This document shows, piece by piece, positions 1 to 6,619 of a stretch of 44,143 nucleotides of DNA (positions are counted from its first letter, which is position 1; every line of letters starts with the position of its first letter). A program made the translations under genes and the position numbers. Source of the DNA: Lentzea indica (GTDB lineage: Bacteria > Actinomycetota > Actinomycetes > Mycobacteriales > Pseudonocardiaceae); assembly GCF_012184385.1 (NCBI RefSeq), contig NZ_VSRL01000052.1:1-44143 (forward strand). The letters are read 5' to 3'. The notes under the pieces are model-generated. The model did no database searches. It was not told the DNA's origin and saw only the letters and a program-made list of their open reading frames with translations.

Positions 1-220
1 TCTGATGGTCGCGCACGTCGCGCGCTGGCTGACCGGCCCGGACTTCCGCTGGCTGGTGCCGTACGCCGGACTCCTCGGCGCGGCCGTGCTGCTCCTCTGC
101 GACATCGCGGGACGGCTCGTCGTGCGGCCGGCCGAGCTGCAGGCGGGCATCGTCATCGCACTCATCGGCGCACCGTTCTTCGCGGTGCTGGTCTGGCTCG
201 GGAAGTTCAGGCAGGCATGA
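1..220 (+). CDS. cchC: FecCD-type ferri-siderophore ABC permease, C-terminal end (cut by window edge)
   Basis: Only the last ~72 residues are present; the frame is open to the left edge. They hold two hydrophobic helices separated by a polar stretch, with the terminal pattern (ALIGAPFFAVLVW) seen at the end of FecCD/BtuC permeases. The family forms the membrane channel of an importer that takes ferric siderophore from a lipoprotein receptor. The stop codon overlaps the next start as ATGA (217-220), so the two permeases are translationally coupled and probably act as a heterodimer. The symbol rests on gene order matching the coelichelin cluster (cchC-cchD-cchE-cchF-cchG-cchH-cchI-cchJ), not on a database match. 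Confidence 0.85.
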   Translation, partial: LMVAHVARWLTGPDFRWLVPYAGLLGAAVLLLCDIAGRLVVRPAELQAGIVIALIGAPFFAVLVWLGKFRQA

Positions 221-1266
221 CCACACAGATGCATCCCGGTGTCCGCGTCGGCGGCTGGTCCTGGGTCTGGCGGCCGTGGATCGTGCTCGTGACCGTGGTT
301 CTGACCGCGATCACGTTCCTGGTGTTCTGCGTGTCGATCTCGGTCGGCGACTTCACGATCGAGCTGCCCGCCGTGATCAGGACGCTCTTCGGGCAGGGCG
401 AGCGGGTCGACGAGTTCGTGATCATGGACCTGCGGATGCCGCGAGCACTCGTCGGCCTGATCGTGGGCTCCGCGCTGGGAATCTCCGGCGCACTCACCCA
501 GTCGATCGCGCGCAACCCGTTGGCCAGCCCGGACGTTCTCGGCATCACCGGCGGTGCCAGCGCCACCGCCGTCTTCCTCGTCACGGCCAGCGGTGGCGCG
601 GCGGTCACCAGCTCGATCGGACTTCCCGCCGCCGCGCTCACCGGTGGGCTCCTGACCGGTCTCCTCGTCTACTTCCTGGCGTGGCGAAGGGGCATCGACG
701 GCTTCCGGCTGATCCTCATCGGCGTCTCGGTCAACGCGGTCATGCAGGCGCTCACGACGTGGCTGCTGGTGCTGGCGGACATCCGTGACGTCGCCCGAGC
801 GCAGTCCTGGCTCGTCGGGTCGCTCGACGCGCGGTCGTGGACCGAGGTGTGGAACTCGTTGTGGATCACCCTCGCGCTGGTCGTGGTCGTGCTGGTGACC
901 GCCTTCCAACTGCGCCCGATGCACTTCGGTGACGACGTCGCCGCCGGTCTCGGTGTCCGGTACACGGCCGTGCGAGCCGTACTGCTGTTGTGCGCTGTCC
1001 TGCTCGCCGGCGTGGCGGTCTCCGCTGCCGGTCCGGTGCCGTTCGTCGCCCTGGTCGCACCGCAGATCACCATGCGGCTGCTGCGTTCTCCCGTTCCGCC
1101 GCTGATCGCGTCAGGGCTGTTCGGCGCGCTGCTGCTGATCGGCTCGGACCTCATCGCACGGATCGTGCTGCCCAACGACATGCCCGTCGGCATCGTCACG
1201 GCGATCATCGGCGGGCCGTTCCTCGTCTACCTCCTGGTGCGCGCGAACGTGAAGCGCGCGGCCTGA
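217..1266 (+). CDS. cchD: FecCD-type ferri-siderophore ABC permease
   Basis: This 349-aa, very hydrophobic protein has the usual length and helix density of FecCD permeases. A conserved family segment (LGISGALTQSIARNPLASPD) lies near residues 86-105. A GPVPFVALVAPQI segment near residue 270 corresponds to the loop that contacts the ATPase. It would pair with the preceding permease, the FecE-type ATPase at 18583 and the lipoprotein at 19493 to import a ferric hydroxamate. The start ATG overlaps the previous stop. In coelichelin-type clusters the ATPase gene follows directly; here it lies 17.3 kb away behind an inserted block. Confidence 0.92.
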   Translation: MTTQMHPGVRVGGWSWVWRPWIVLVTVVLTAITFLVFCVSISVGDFTIELPAVIRTLFGQGERVDEFVIMDLRMPRALVGLIVGSALGISGALTQSIARNPLASPDVLGITGGASATAVFLVTASGGAAVTSSIGLPAAALTGGLLTGLLVYFLAWRRGIDGFRLILIGVSVNAVMQALTTWLLVLADIRDVARAQSWLVGSLDARSWTEVWNSLWITLALVVVVLVTAFQLRPMHFGDDVAAGLGVRYTAVRAVLLLCAVLLAGVAVSAAGPVPFVALVAPQITMRLLRSPVPPLIASGLFGALLLIGSDLIARIVLPNDMPVGIVTAIIGGPFLVYLLVRANVKRAA

Positions 1267-1277
1267 GGCTGGTTCAG

Positions 1278-2132
1278 GTGACCGTGTCAGGCGACCAGCA
1301 CGAGCCGCCCTTCGCACAGCACCGCGGGTTGTTGCACGCCGTCGCGTATCGGGTGCTCGGCAGCGTCACGGAAGCCGAAGACGTGGTGCAGGAGGCCTGG
1401 CTGCGGTGGAGTCGCGTCGACCCGGCCACCGTCGTGGACGCCGAAGCCTTCCTGGTCCGAGTGACCATCCGGCTGGCGATCGACCAGCTGCGCAGCGCCC
1501 GTGTGCGGCGTGAGTCCTACATCGGACCGTGGCTGCCTGAGCCCGTCCTCACCGGACCGGACCTCGCCGACGCCGATTCTGTCTCCACAGCGCTGCTGCT
1601 CGTCCTGGAGACGTTGTCTCCGTTGCAACGCGCGGTGTTCGTGCTGAACGAGGCGTTCGGGTACACGTACGCCGAGATCGCGCGGCTCGTAGAGCGTGAG
1701 GAGCCGGCGGTGCGCCAGCTTGCACACCGGGCGAGAAAGGCGGTGGAGAGCCGCCGACGTCGATATGACAGCGACCTCGTGACCCGTCAGCAGGTGACCG
1801 AGCGGTTCCTGGCCGCCTGTTCCGGCGGTGACATCGCCGCGCTGATCGACGTTCTGGCACCTGACGTGACGATGGTCAGCGACGGCGGCGGCCTCACCGG
1901 CGCGCCGCGCAAGCCCATCCACGGTTCGGACCTCGTGGCCCGGGCCATCGTCGTCCTCTCCCGGCAACAGCCGGTGGGCTCGACGGCCCAGGTGCTCCAC
2001 CTCAACGGCGGCCCCGGTGTCGCGGTCCGCTTCGGCAGAACACCGGTGCTGGCAATGACATTGCACATGGTGGACGGTCTGGTTCAGACCATCCACGTCG
2101 TCAGCAACCCGCAGAAGCTGACTGCGCTGTGA
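1278..2132 (+). CDS. ECF41-family (SigJ-like) RNA polymerase sigma factor with SnoaL-like C-terminal domain
   Basis: This 284-aa protein has region 2 (HAVAYRVLGSVTEAEDVVQE) at about residues 17-36 and region 4 (LQRAVFVLNEAFGYTYAEIA) at about 115-135. A ~100-residue SnoaL/NTF2-like extension follows. Three signatures of ECF41 sigma factors are visible: WLPEP in the linker, DGGG in the extension and NPxKL at the very C terminus. In this group the extension modulates activity in place of a separate anti-sigma factor. I chose GTG 1278 because TGAGG lies 9 bases upstream; the frame opens farther upstream inside cchD, and GTG 1284 is an alternative. It begins 11 bases after cchD and may be co-transcribed with it. 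The candidate target promoter is just downstream (2147-2174). Confidence 0.9.
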   Translation: MTVSGDQHEPPFAQHRGLLHAVAYRVLGSVTEAEDVVQEAWLRWSRVDPATVVDAEAFLVRVTIRLAIDQLRSARVRRESYIGPWLPEPVLTGPDLADADSVSTALLLVLETLSPLQRAVFVLNEAFGYTYAEIARLVEREEPAVRQLAHRARKAVESRRRRYDSDLVTRQQVTERFLAACSGGDIAALIDVLAPDVTMVSDGGGLTGAPRKPIHGSDLVARAIVVLSRQQPVGSTAQVLHLNGGPGVAVRFGRTPVLAMTLHMVDGLVQTIHVVSNPQKLTAL

Positions 2133-2146
2133 CCCAGAACACTCCA

Positions 2147-2174
2147 TGTCACACATCGGAGTCACCGTCTCGTC
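2147..2174 (+). promoter_or_regulatory. Candidate ECF41 promoter upstream of the doxX-like gene
   Basis: TGTCACA at 2147-2153 and CGTC at 2171-2174, with a 17-base spacer, match the motif reported for ECF41 sigma factors (TGTCACA, about 16 bases, CGTC). The site sits between the sigma gene stop (2132) and the doxX-like start (2216). ECF41 factors usually drive the adjacent gene, so the position fits. Function is inferred from the match. Confidence 0.65.
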
Positions 2175-2202
2175 CGTGAGAGCGACCGGTCGCTTTCACG
2201 GA
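2173..2202. promoter_or_regulatory. 30-bp near-perfect palindrome in the doxX leader
   Basis: Two 15-base arms (TCCGTGAGAGCGACC and GGTCGCTTTCACGGA) are reverse complements with one mismatch and no loop. It overlaps the end of the proposed -10 element and would lie at or just after the transcription start. It could be an operator or an mRNA hairpin. No T-tract follows, so it does not look like an intrinsic terminator. Confidence 0.5.
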
Positions 2203-2215
2203 TACGGAGACTTCG

Positions 2216-2572
2216 ATGTTCGCCCTCTATCTCACGGTGACGCTGCTCGCCTCAGCCCTCAACGGTTCGGCCGCCGTGGCAAACCTGATCGGCCACGAGT
2301 ACCCGAAGACGGAGGCGGACCGCAATCGGATCCCCCGATCATGGGTGCGGCCGTTGGGAATGCTCCTGGGTGCAGGAGCGCTCGGCCTGCTGGCCGGGTT
2401 CGTCGTGCCGGTCGTGGGAACGCTCGCGGCAGCCGGTCTGGTCCTGTACTTCCTCTGCGCGCTGGGCGCGCATGTTCGGGCGGGCAATTTCCGGCTCGGC
2501 GCCTGGGCACTCTTCTTCGGACTCGCTCTGGCCGCGCTCGCCGTCAACCTCGCGTACCACCGGGGCGCATGA
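2216..2572 (+). CDS. DoxX-like small membrane protein
   Basis: This 118-aa protein has four hydrophobic segments (about residues 3-22, 48-68, 70-90 and 95-113) and looks like the DoxX-like family. A polar loop with EYPKTEADRNRIP follows the first helix. ACGGAG lies 5-11 bases before ATG. ECF41 genes are commonly paired with one target gene (carboxymuconolactone decarboxylase, oxidoreductase, epimerase or DoxX types), so this is the expected partner of the sigma factor. The biochemical role of such DoxX-like proteins is unclear; membrane redox homeostasis has been suggested for the wider family. Confidence 0.75.
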   Translation: MFALYLTVTLLASALNGSAAVANLIGHEYPKTEADRNRIPRSWVRPLGMLLGAGALGLLAGFVVPVVGTLAAAGLVLYFLCALGAHVRAGNFRLGAWALFFGLALAALAVNLAYHRGA

Positions 2573-2654
2573 CAGCCCTGGCGGAGGAGGTCAGCACTGG
2601 AGTCACGTCGGCGTCGGCCTACAACGTGTCTGGCAGCACGTGCGTGAATCGCGG

Positions 2655-3146
2655 TCAGTCGACCAATCTCAGCGGCGTAGTGCTCAGGACGCCCGCAAGG
2701 AGATCGTCGAGCAGGTTCGGGAGCTGAGCGGGCAGGAGCTTGTCCGTGCACTGGTGGAGTTCGGCTACCGACCACCAACGACGTTCGATCAGCCCGGCCT
2801 TCTCGTTCTCGGTGGGCTTGAGCGCGACTTTCGGTGCCGTATCTGTGGTGCGGCCGAGGAACACATGGTCCTCGCGGTGGTGGTCAAGCCCCTTGTAGTG
2901 AAAGCGAGATTCGCGGATCCACAGCCTGCGTCCCAGCGACGAAAGGACGAGCCCGGTCTCCTCCGCGACCTCGCGACGAGCAGCGTCTTCCAGCTGTTCG
3001 CCCTGGTCGAGGCCGCCGCCGGGCAGCTCCCACCAGTGATGGCCGCGGTCGAGCGGGTCGCAGGCGTGGATGAGCAGCACGCGGTCGTGGGCGTTGAGCA
3101 GCAGCACCCGAGCGCCGATGCGCGGGGTGGTGACGGTGGTGGACAT
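2655..3146 (-). CDS. Nudix hydrolase
   Basis: This 163-aa protein carries a complete Nudix box, G-x5-E-x7-REVAEETGL, starting in GGGLDQGEQLEDAA at about residues 43-66. The glutamates of REVAEE bind the divalent metal. Nudix enzymes hydrolyse nucleoside diphosphates linked to another group; the substrate cannot be told from sequence. I chose ATG 3146 (MSTTVTTPRIG) because GAGGGAC lies upstream and a beta strand begins right after; the frame extends to 3233 with an arginine-rich segment that does not look native. It converges with the doxX-like gene. No link to the neighbouring toxin island is evident. Confidence 0.88.
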   Translation of the reverse strand: MSTTVTTPRIGARVLLLNAHDRVLLIHACDPLDRGHHWWELPGGGLDQGEQLEDAARREVAEETGLVLSSLGRRLWIRESRFHYKGLDHHREDHVFLGRTTDTAPKVALKPTENEKAGLIERRWWSVAELHQCTDKLLPAQLPNLLDDLLAGVLSTTPLRLVD

Positions 3147-3477
3147 CCGGCGGGCGTCCCTCGCGGTCGGCTGACTCGGCAGCAGCCGGCACGTGTGGTG
3201 CCGGAGTTCAGAACAGGGTCGGCTCCGGCTCATTGTGCGCGTCGACCGCCGTGGCAGGGCCCGACGTTAGCAGCGTCCTGTGCGCGGTCAGCGCCAACCT
3301 GACGGCGAGTCCTGAGTGATCAGCTCGTCGATCTGGATATCCGCCGACGGCAACGGTTGGGCGATGTCCTCAACGAGGACTACCACGCCGACTCACCTGC
3401 ACGGAGGACATTCTCGACAAGCACAACGTCCGGGACGGGCGACCGCAGCTGGTCCACCGCAGTCGCCACGCCCCCGA
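3147..3477. other. Gene-poor spacer with a possible coding remnant
   Basis: About 330 bases without a convincing gene. The right part, read on the minus strand, has short stretches with natural-looking composition (GVATAVDQLRSPVPDVVLVE, then after a frame change VVVLVEDIAQPLPSADIQID) that stop near 3310. They may be remains of a broken gene upstream of the Nudix gene, but I do not recognise the family. The Nudix promoter should lie at the left end. Confidence 0.3.
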
Positions 3478-3964
3478 TCACTTGGTCTTGCTGGAGCTTC
3501 TGAGGTCCTTGAGAATCTGGTGCACAGCATCCTTCGCCTCGTCGTTCACCGGAATCTCGTAGACCGCGATCCGCACTTCCCACCGCCCGGCCACGCCGTG
3601 CACCGCGAACTTTCCGCTGTCCGCCGTGCTGGCCGTGCACGACTTGTCCGCCTCGTCCAAAACCCCGCTGGGGCACAGCCCGGCTGTCAGCTTCTCCGCG
3701 ACTTCCTGGCTGGGGTGGGCGATGAGGGAAACAAGGAGCACATCACGACCATCCCGCACAGAGACCTTGCAGCTGTCAGCAGTTCCACCGTCGACTTGGG
3801 ACACCTCAAGCCCCTGAGTGATGACCGCGACCGGCTCAGGCTTGACAAGATCGGGACAACCCGAGTTGACCTTGTCCGCAAAGTCCCGCGGGCACATCGA
3901 CGCCGCATGCGGCGATGACCATGAGCGCGTGCACCGCGGCGGCACTTGCCAATGTGTTTTTCAT
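3478..3964 (-). pseudogene. Small cysteine-rich lipoprotein, apparently frameshifted
   Basis: The start ATG at 3964 overlaps the preceding stop (ATGA) and opens a lipoprotein signal, MKNTLASAAAVHALMVIAAC. That frame stops near 3838. The plausible mature part (CPRDFADKVNSGCPDLVK onward, to 3478) is in another frame that overlaps it from 3945 and has no signal of its own. A single indel near 3895-3915 would join signal and mature domain into a ~160-aa lipoprotein with five cysteines (CPRDF, SGCPD, DSCKV, GLCPS, KSCTA). The pattern resembles DUF3558-type actinobacterial lipoproteins, but I am not certain. It is the last gene of the toxin/immunity array and could be an exported immunity protein. 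The break may be real decay or a sequence error. Confidence 0.55.
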
Positions 3965-4368
3965 TTGCCGTGACACTCCCGCAGCAGTTTCCCCGCCCCT
4001 TCACCCTTCAACACCGGCAGGATCTTGCGGACCGCCGCTGCCTGAGAATCCAAGGCTTTCACCATCGCGTGCAAAGTTCCCGCCGACCACACCACGTCTT
4101 GCACCGGACCAAGACCTGCACCAATGTACAGGCACGACAGCTCGGCCCTCGCGGTGAATCCGTCAACTTCTCCGTTGACCAACGTCAGCACGTATCGATC
4201 TCGCTGATCCAGCGCCACCCTGATGACAAGATTCGGCGCGTGGTAAGCGATTTCGCCATCGTGTTCTTCCGGCCCGAGAAATCCTTCCTGATCGACCAGA
4301 AAGCGAAACCGCTGCTTGACCTCGCTCCCAAATGCCCGAGCGACGGTTGCCGATCGCTTAGCGCCCAC
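3961..4368 (-). CDS. Candidate immunity protein of an orphan toxin module
   Basis: This 135-aa soluble protein has no signal or membrane segment. It includes VDQEGFLGPEEHDGEIAY near residues 25-42 and a C-terminal helical part ending KLLRECHGK. I do not know a named family. The GTG start (4366-4368) lies inside the 3' end of a toxin-like tail reading frame (stop at 4358-4360), an 11-bp overlap typical of toxin-immunity pairs. The stop overlaps the lipoprotein start. The immunity role is inferred from position, size and overlap. A housekeeping function cannot be excluded. Confidence 0.6.
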   Translation of the reverse strand: MGAKRSATVARAFGSEVKQRFRFLVDQEGFLGPEEHDGEIAYHAPNLVIRVALDQRDRYVLTLVNGEVDGFTARAELSCLYIGAGLGPVQDVVWSAGTLHAMVKALDSQAAAVRKILPVLKGEGAGKLLRECHGK

Positions 4369-4513
4369 GTGTCACCACCCAGTACCCATCCCGCGCTTCG
4401 AAGGTATAGCCCCGATCCCGCAGATACTTCAGCTCACGCTGGTAAACGTTGCCGCCGCGATACAGCGGCGCAGAAGGGTCGGTGACCAGCCGGATCTCGC
4501 CGCCACTCTCGAC
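4358..4513 (-). pseudogene. Relic of a toxin C-terminal tail
   Basis: A 51-codon open stretch ends at TAA (4358-4360), bounded upstream by the stop of the preceding gene. It reads like the end of a folded domain (RLVTDPSAPLYRGGNVY, KYLRDRGYTFEARDGYWVV). It has no start codon, no HINT or Rhs sequence, and sits just past an intrinsic terminator, so it is probably not expressed. Such 3' toxin scraps left beside their immunity gene are common in Rhs and CDI loci. I cannot name the toxin family. Confidence 0.5.
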
Positions 4514-5182
4514 TCAGAAAGGGACACCCTCCGAGTCAGAGGGCGTCCCCCTTCCGCACTTGCAAGTGGCCCCTAACCCCACGATGAGGTCGTACTCGCA
4601 GGAATCACGAACGAAGTCGCCAGCACCTGGTCGAAGATTACAACCAAGGCATCTGGCTGATACTTCAAACCTCCACCATCGGCTTCTCCAAGCGCAAATT
4701 ACCACACTGCCAGCCCTGTCAGACTTGAGCCGATAAGACCAAGGCATTTCTGGACGCCCCTCGCAAGGAACGTGCCAGACAGGAACGACATCCACGAACG
4801 AACTGCCGATGAACTTCTGCCACCCCTCGTGACGGCTGACAACCACTCGACTTCCAACCAGGTCGGAACCACTCTCACCGAGCGGCCGGAACTCGATGGC
4901 CAAGCCCTCGTCCACCCCGTCCATGGCCCACGACAGGATCAGTCGTGCGCCACTGGACATCGCCAGCTCAACGGCAGTGTCGACCTCGTGAACGCGGTCA
5001 TGCCTGTGCCCGTCAGGCCAGCTCTCCCCCTCTAGGGCCACGTACCGCACTTCCTGCACGGTTTCACGCGCGACGCTGTTCGCAAGCTCTGCCAACGCGC
5101 GCCCACCATCATGACGCGCAACCCACGGAAGAACAACCGACGTGTCAATACCGTCCAAAGTACTGGAAGTCACCGTTGGCAT
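4514..5182 (-). CDS. Candidate immunity protein of the orphan HINT toxin
   Basis: A protein of about 222 aa without signal peptide, family not recognised. The N-terminal half is regular (SVVLPWVARHDGGRALAELA). The C-terminal ~75 residues contain many Trp and Cys (WRSRWWRFEV, CLGCNLR, CKCGRG) and end in the terminator hairpin. ATG 5182 (MPTVTSSTLDG) overlaps the orphan toxin's 3' end by 38 bases; ATG 5197 is an alternative, and neither has a well-spaced Shine-Dalgarno. The overlap with a toxin tip is the argument for immunity. The last ~20 residues may not be native. Confidence 0.6.
   Translation of the reverse strand: MPTVTSSTLDGIDTSVVLPWVARHDGGRALAELANSVARETVQEVRYVALEGESWPDGHRHDRVHEVDTAVELAMSSGARLILSWAMDGVDEGLAIEFRPLGESGSDLVGSRVVVSRHEGWQKFIGSSFVDVVPVWHVPCEGRPEMPWSYRLKSDRAGSVVICAWRSRWWRFEVSARCLGCNLRPGAGDFVRDSCEYDLIVGLGATCKCGRGTPSDSEGVPF
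4521..4549 (-). terminator. Intrinsic terminator after an orphan immunity gene
   Basis: On the minus strand, GGGACGCCCTC and GAGGGTGTCCC form an 11-bp stem (one G-U pair) around a 7-base loop, followed by TTTC. The hairpin overlaps the last codons of the gene ending at 4514, whose C-terminal tail (TPSDSEGVPF) is simply the translated hairpin. Confidence 0.75.
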
Positions 5183-6099
5183 CGAACGTGGCACCATATC
5201 CTCGCCCGCCAGCAGAATCAGGCATTATATACCGAGTGCCGCCAGCGAAGTTCCCCGAGGTTACGGAGGAGGAAACAGTTCCCGGATTGGTAAAAATATC
5301 GTCCAGAAGGTTCTGCCCGGCTGAGTCCAGCTTCTTCCCCGGAACCACATCGAGGTCCCCGCGATCCATGTGCTTCTGGCACTCCCGACCCGCCCGAGTC
5401 TTCTTTCCCTTGTCGGGACGCATTCCGCTCTTGGACATTGCGTCCAGATCCACTCCACACGGCCCTGTGTTGTGGACGAGGACCGATGTGCTGCCTGCCA
5501 CGACGTAGTAGGTGTGGATGTCGTCGACGGCGAGGTTGTGCACGCGTTTGATTGCGGTGCGCTTCTTGATCGCGGTGATCTGGACCGATGTGCCGGCCGA
5601 GGTCCGCAACACTGAACCGGTGCGCAAGTCCTTAGCGTCCGCCCAGCGGTTCTCGTCGGGCAGCCAGAACGGGTGCCGATCCGTCGCGACGATCTTGCCC
5701 GCGCCGTCGACCTCGATCTCGACGAGGAACTTGACATCCTCGCCGATGATCGTCGCGGTCACCTCGCGTACACCCGACTCGCCCGTTTCCGGGTCTGTCG
5801 CAAGCACCTGATCGCCGAGCCTGACCTCGTCGATGCGCTTGGTCGAGCCGTCCGCCATCAACACCCGTGTGTCACCGGTGAAGCTGTTGCCGGGTTCACA
5901 ACCGCGCCCAACAACATTGGCGGCCTTCCCCAGCCAGCCAGCACGCGACGACGCGGCAGCAGATCGGCCCCCGCTTCATCTCCTCCGCGGTGGGCAGCCG
6001 ATGGCCGTAGATGATCGGCTGGTTCGAGCCGTCACCGGTGCCGGACTGCCACTGCCACTGGAAATAACCGGATCCCACCGGCCCGCACAGACCGTTGGG
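5145..6099 (-). pseudogene. Orphan Rhs tip: HINT domain with alternative toxin, linker deleted
   Basis: This is a partial copy of the C-terminal end of the Rhs gene at 6620-13300. Bases ~5500-5965 repeat the HINT region ~7005-7465, and ~5966-6099 repeat the linker ~7677-7842. About 210 bp between them are missing, and the junction shifts the frame: the linker frame ends in junk while the HINT frame is open only from 5975. The HINT part keeps the first Cys (CEPGNSF) and the closing VLVHN. After VLVHN the sequence differs completely: a ~108-aa tip (TGPCGVDLDAMSKSGMRPD ... FDANGDFQYFGRY). The LLDDI, GGRGYGATFDANG and terminal F-x-Y-F pattern recalls BECR-fold RNase toxins (low confidence). No promoter, signal or Rhs core is attached, so it is a silent cassette that could be recombined into the full gene. 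Confidence 0.75.
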
Positions 6100-6193
6100 C
6101 CCTCAACGGCGCCCTCAGCCCGACCGACGACGACACCGACGACTCACCTGCCACAGCAGCCGTCCGCTGACGTTGCCGTCAGACACCCAAGAA

Positions 6194-6222
6194 GCCCCGC
6201 CGGAATCAGAATCCGGCGGGGC
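6194..6222 (-). terminator. Intrinsic terminator closing the Rhs operon
   Basis: A perfect 11-bp stem (GCCCCGCCGGA / TCCGGCGGGGC) encloses a 7-base loop. On the minus strand it is followed by TTCTT. It lies 106 bases beyond the stop of the immunity gene and marks the end of the 18380-to-6328 transcription unit. Confidence 0.75.
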
Positions 6223-6327
6223 CCCAGAATTTACCTGATTTCGGGATGAGTTCTAATCCAGGAAATCAAGGACGCCGGGCTCCGCACGATCAAGACTGCA
6301 GGCGACGAAGGTCACTCGCACCCGCGA

Positions 6328-6618
6328 TCACGAGTCGCCGGAGTCACCTACAACTTGACGCCAGACTCTTTCAAAGTCCGCTCCTTCAATGAGCGACGGA
6401 GAAAACTCTTCCTGCTCGGCAATCTCCTCCAGACTCGGAAGCGGACTTTCCCCGAGCATAGTCGTTCCCGAAGATGACTCACCGTCCGCGAAATCCCGAC
6501 GTCCGTCCCGATAGATCTCCACCTTGCGGGTCTCGTACCCCGCATCGTCGAGCTCGCTGTACAGCTCGATCGGCTCATCAGGCAGGTCGTGGCTCCACAA
6601 CACCTTAAGGTATCGCAT
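6328..6618 (-). CDS. Immunity protein of the HYD1 Rhs toxin (DUF6881-like)
   Basis: This 96-aa acidic protein opens MRYLKVLWSHDLPDEPIELY and continues with YETRKVEIYRDGR, a pattern I recognise from the DUF6881 family found next to polymorphic toxins. ATG 6618 is one base after the Rhs stop (6620-6622), giving tight coupling so that toxin is always made with its antidote. The frame runs upstream to 6639, inside the toxin gene, but the internal ATG fits the family N terminus. It should bind the ADP-ribosyltransferase tip in the cytoplasm (inference from family and position). Confidence 0.85.
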   Translation of the reverse strand: MRYLKVLWSHDLPDEPIELYSELDDAGYETRKVEIYRDGRRDFADGESSSGTTMLGESPLPSLEEIAEQEEFSPSLIEGADFERVWRQVVGDSGDS

Positions 6619-6619
6619 C

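Noticed and set aside
5500..5960. HINT region as a true intein
   Set aside because: There is no interrupted host protein and no C-extein; position before toxin tips and the VLVHN end identify a pre-toxin HINT module.
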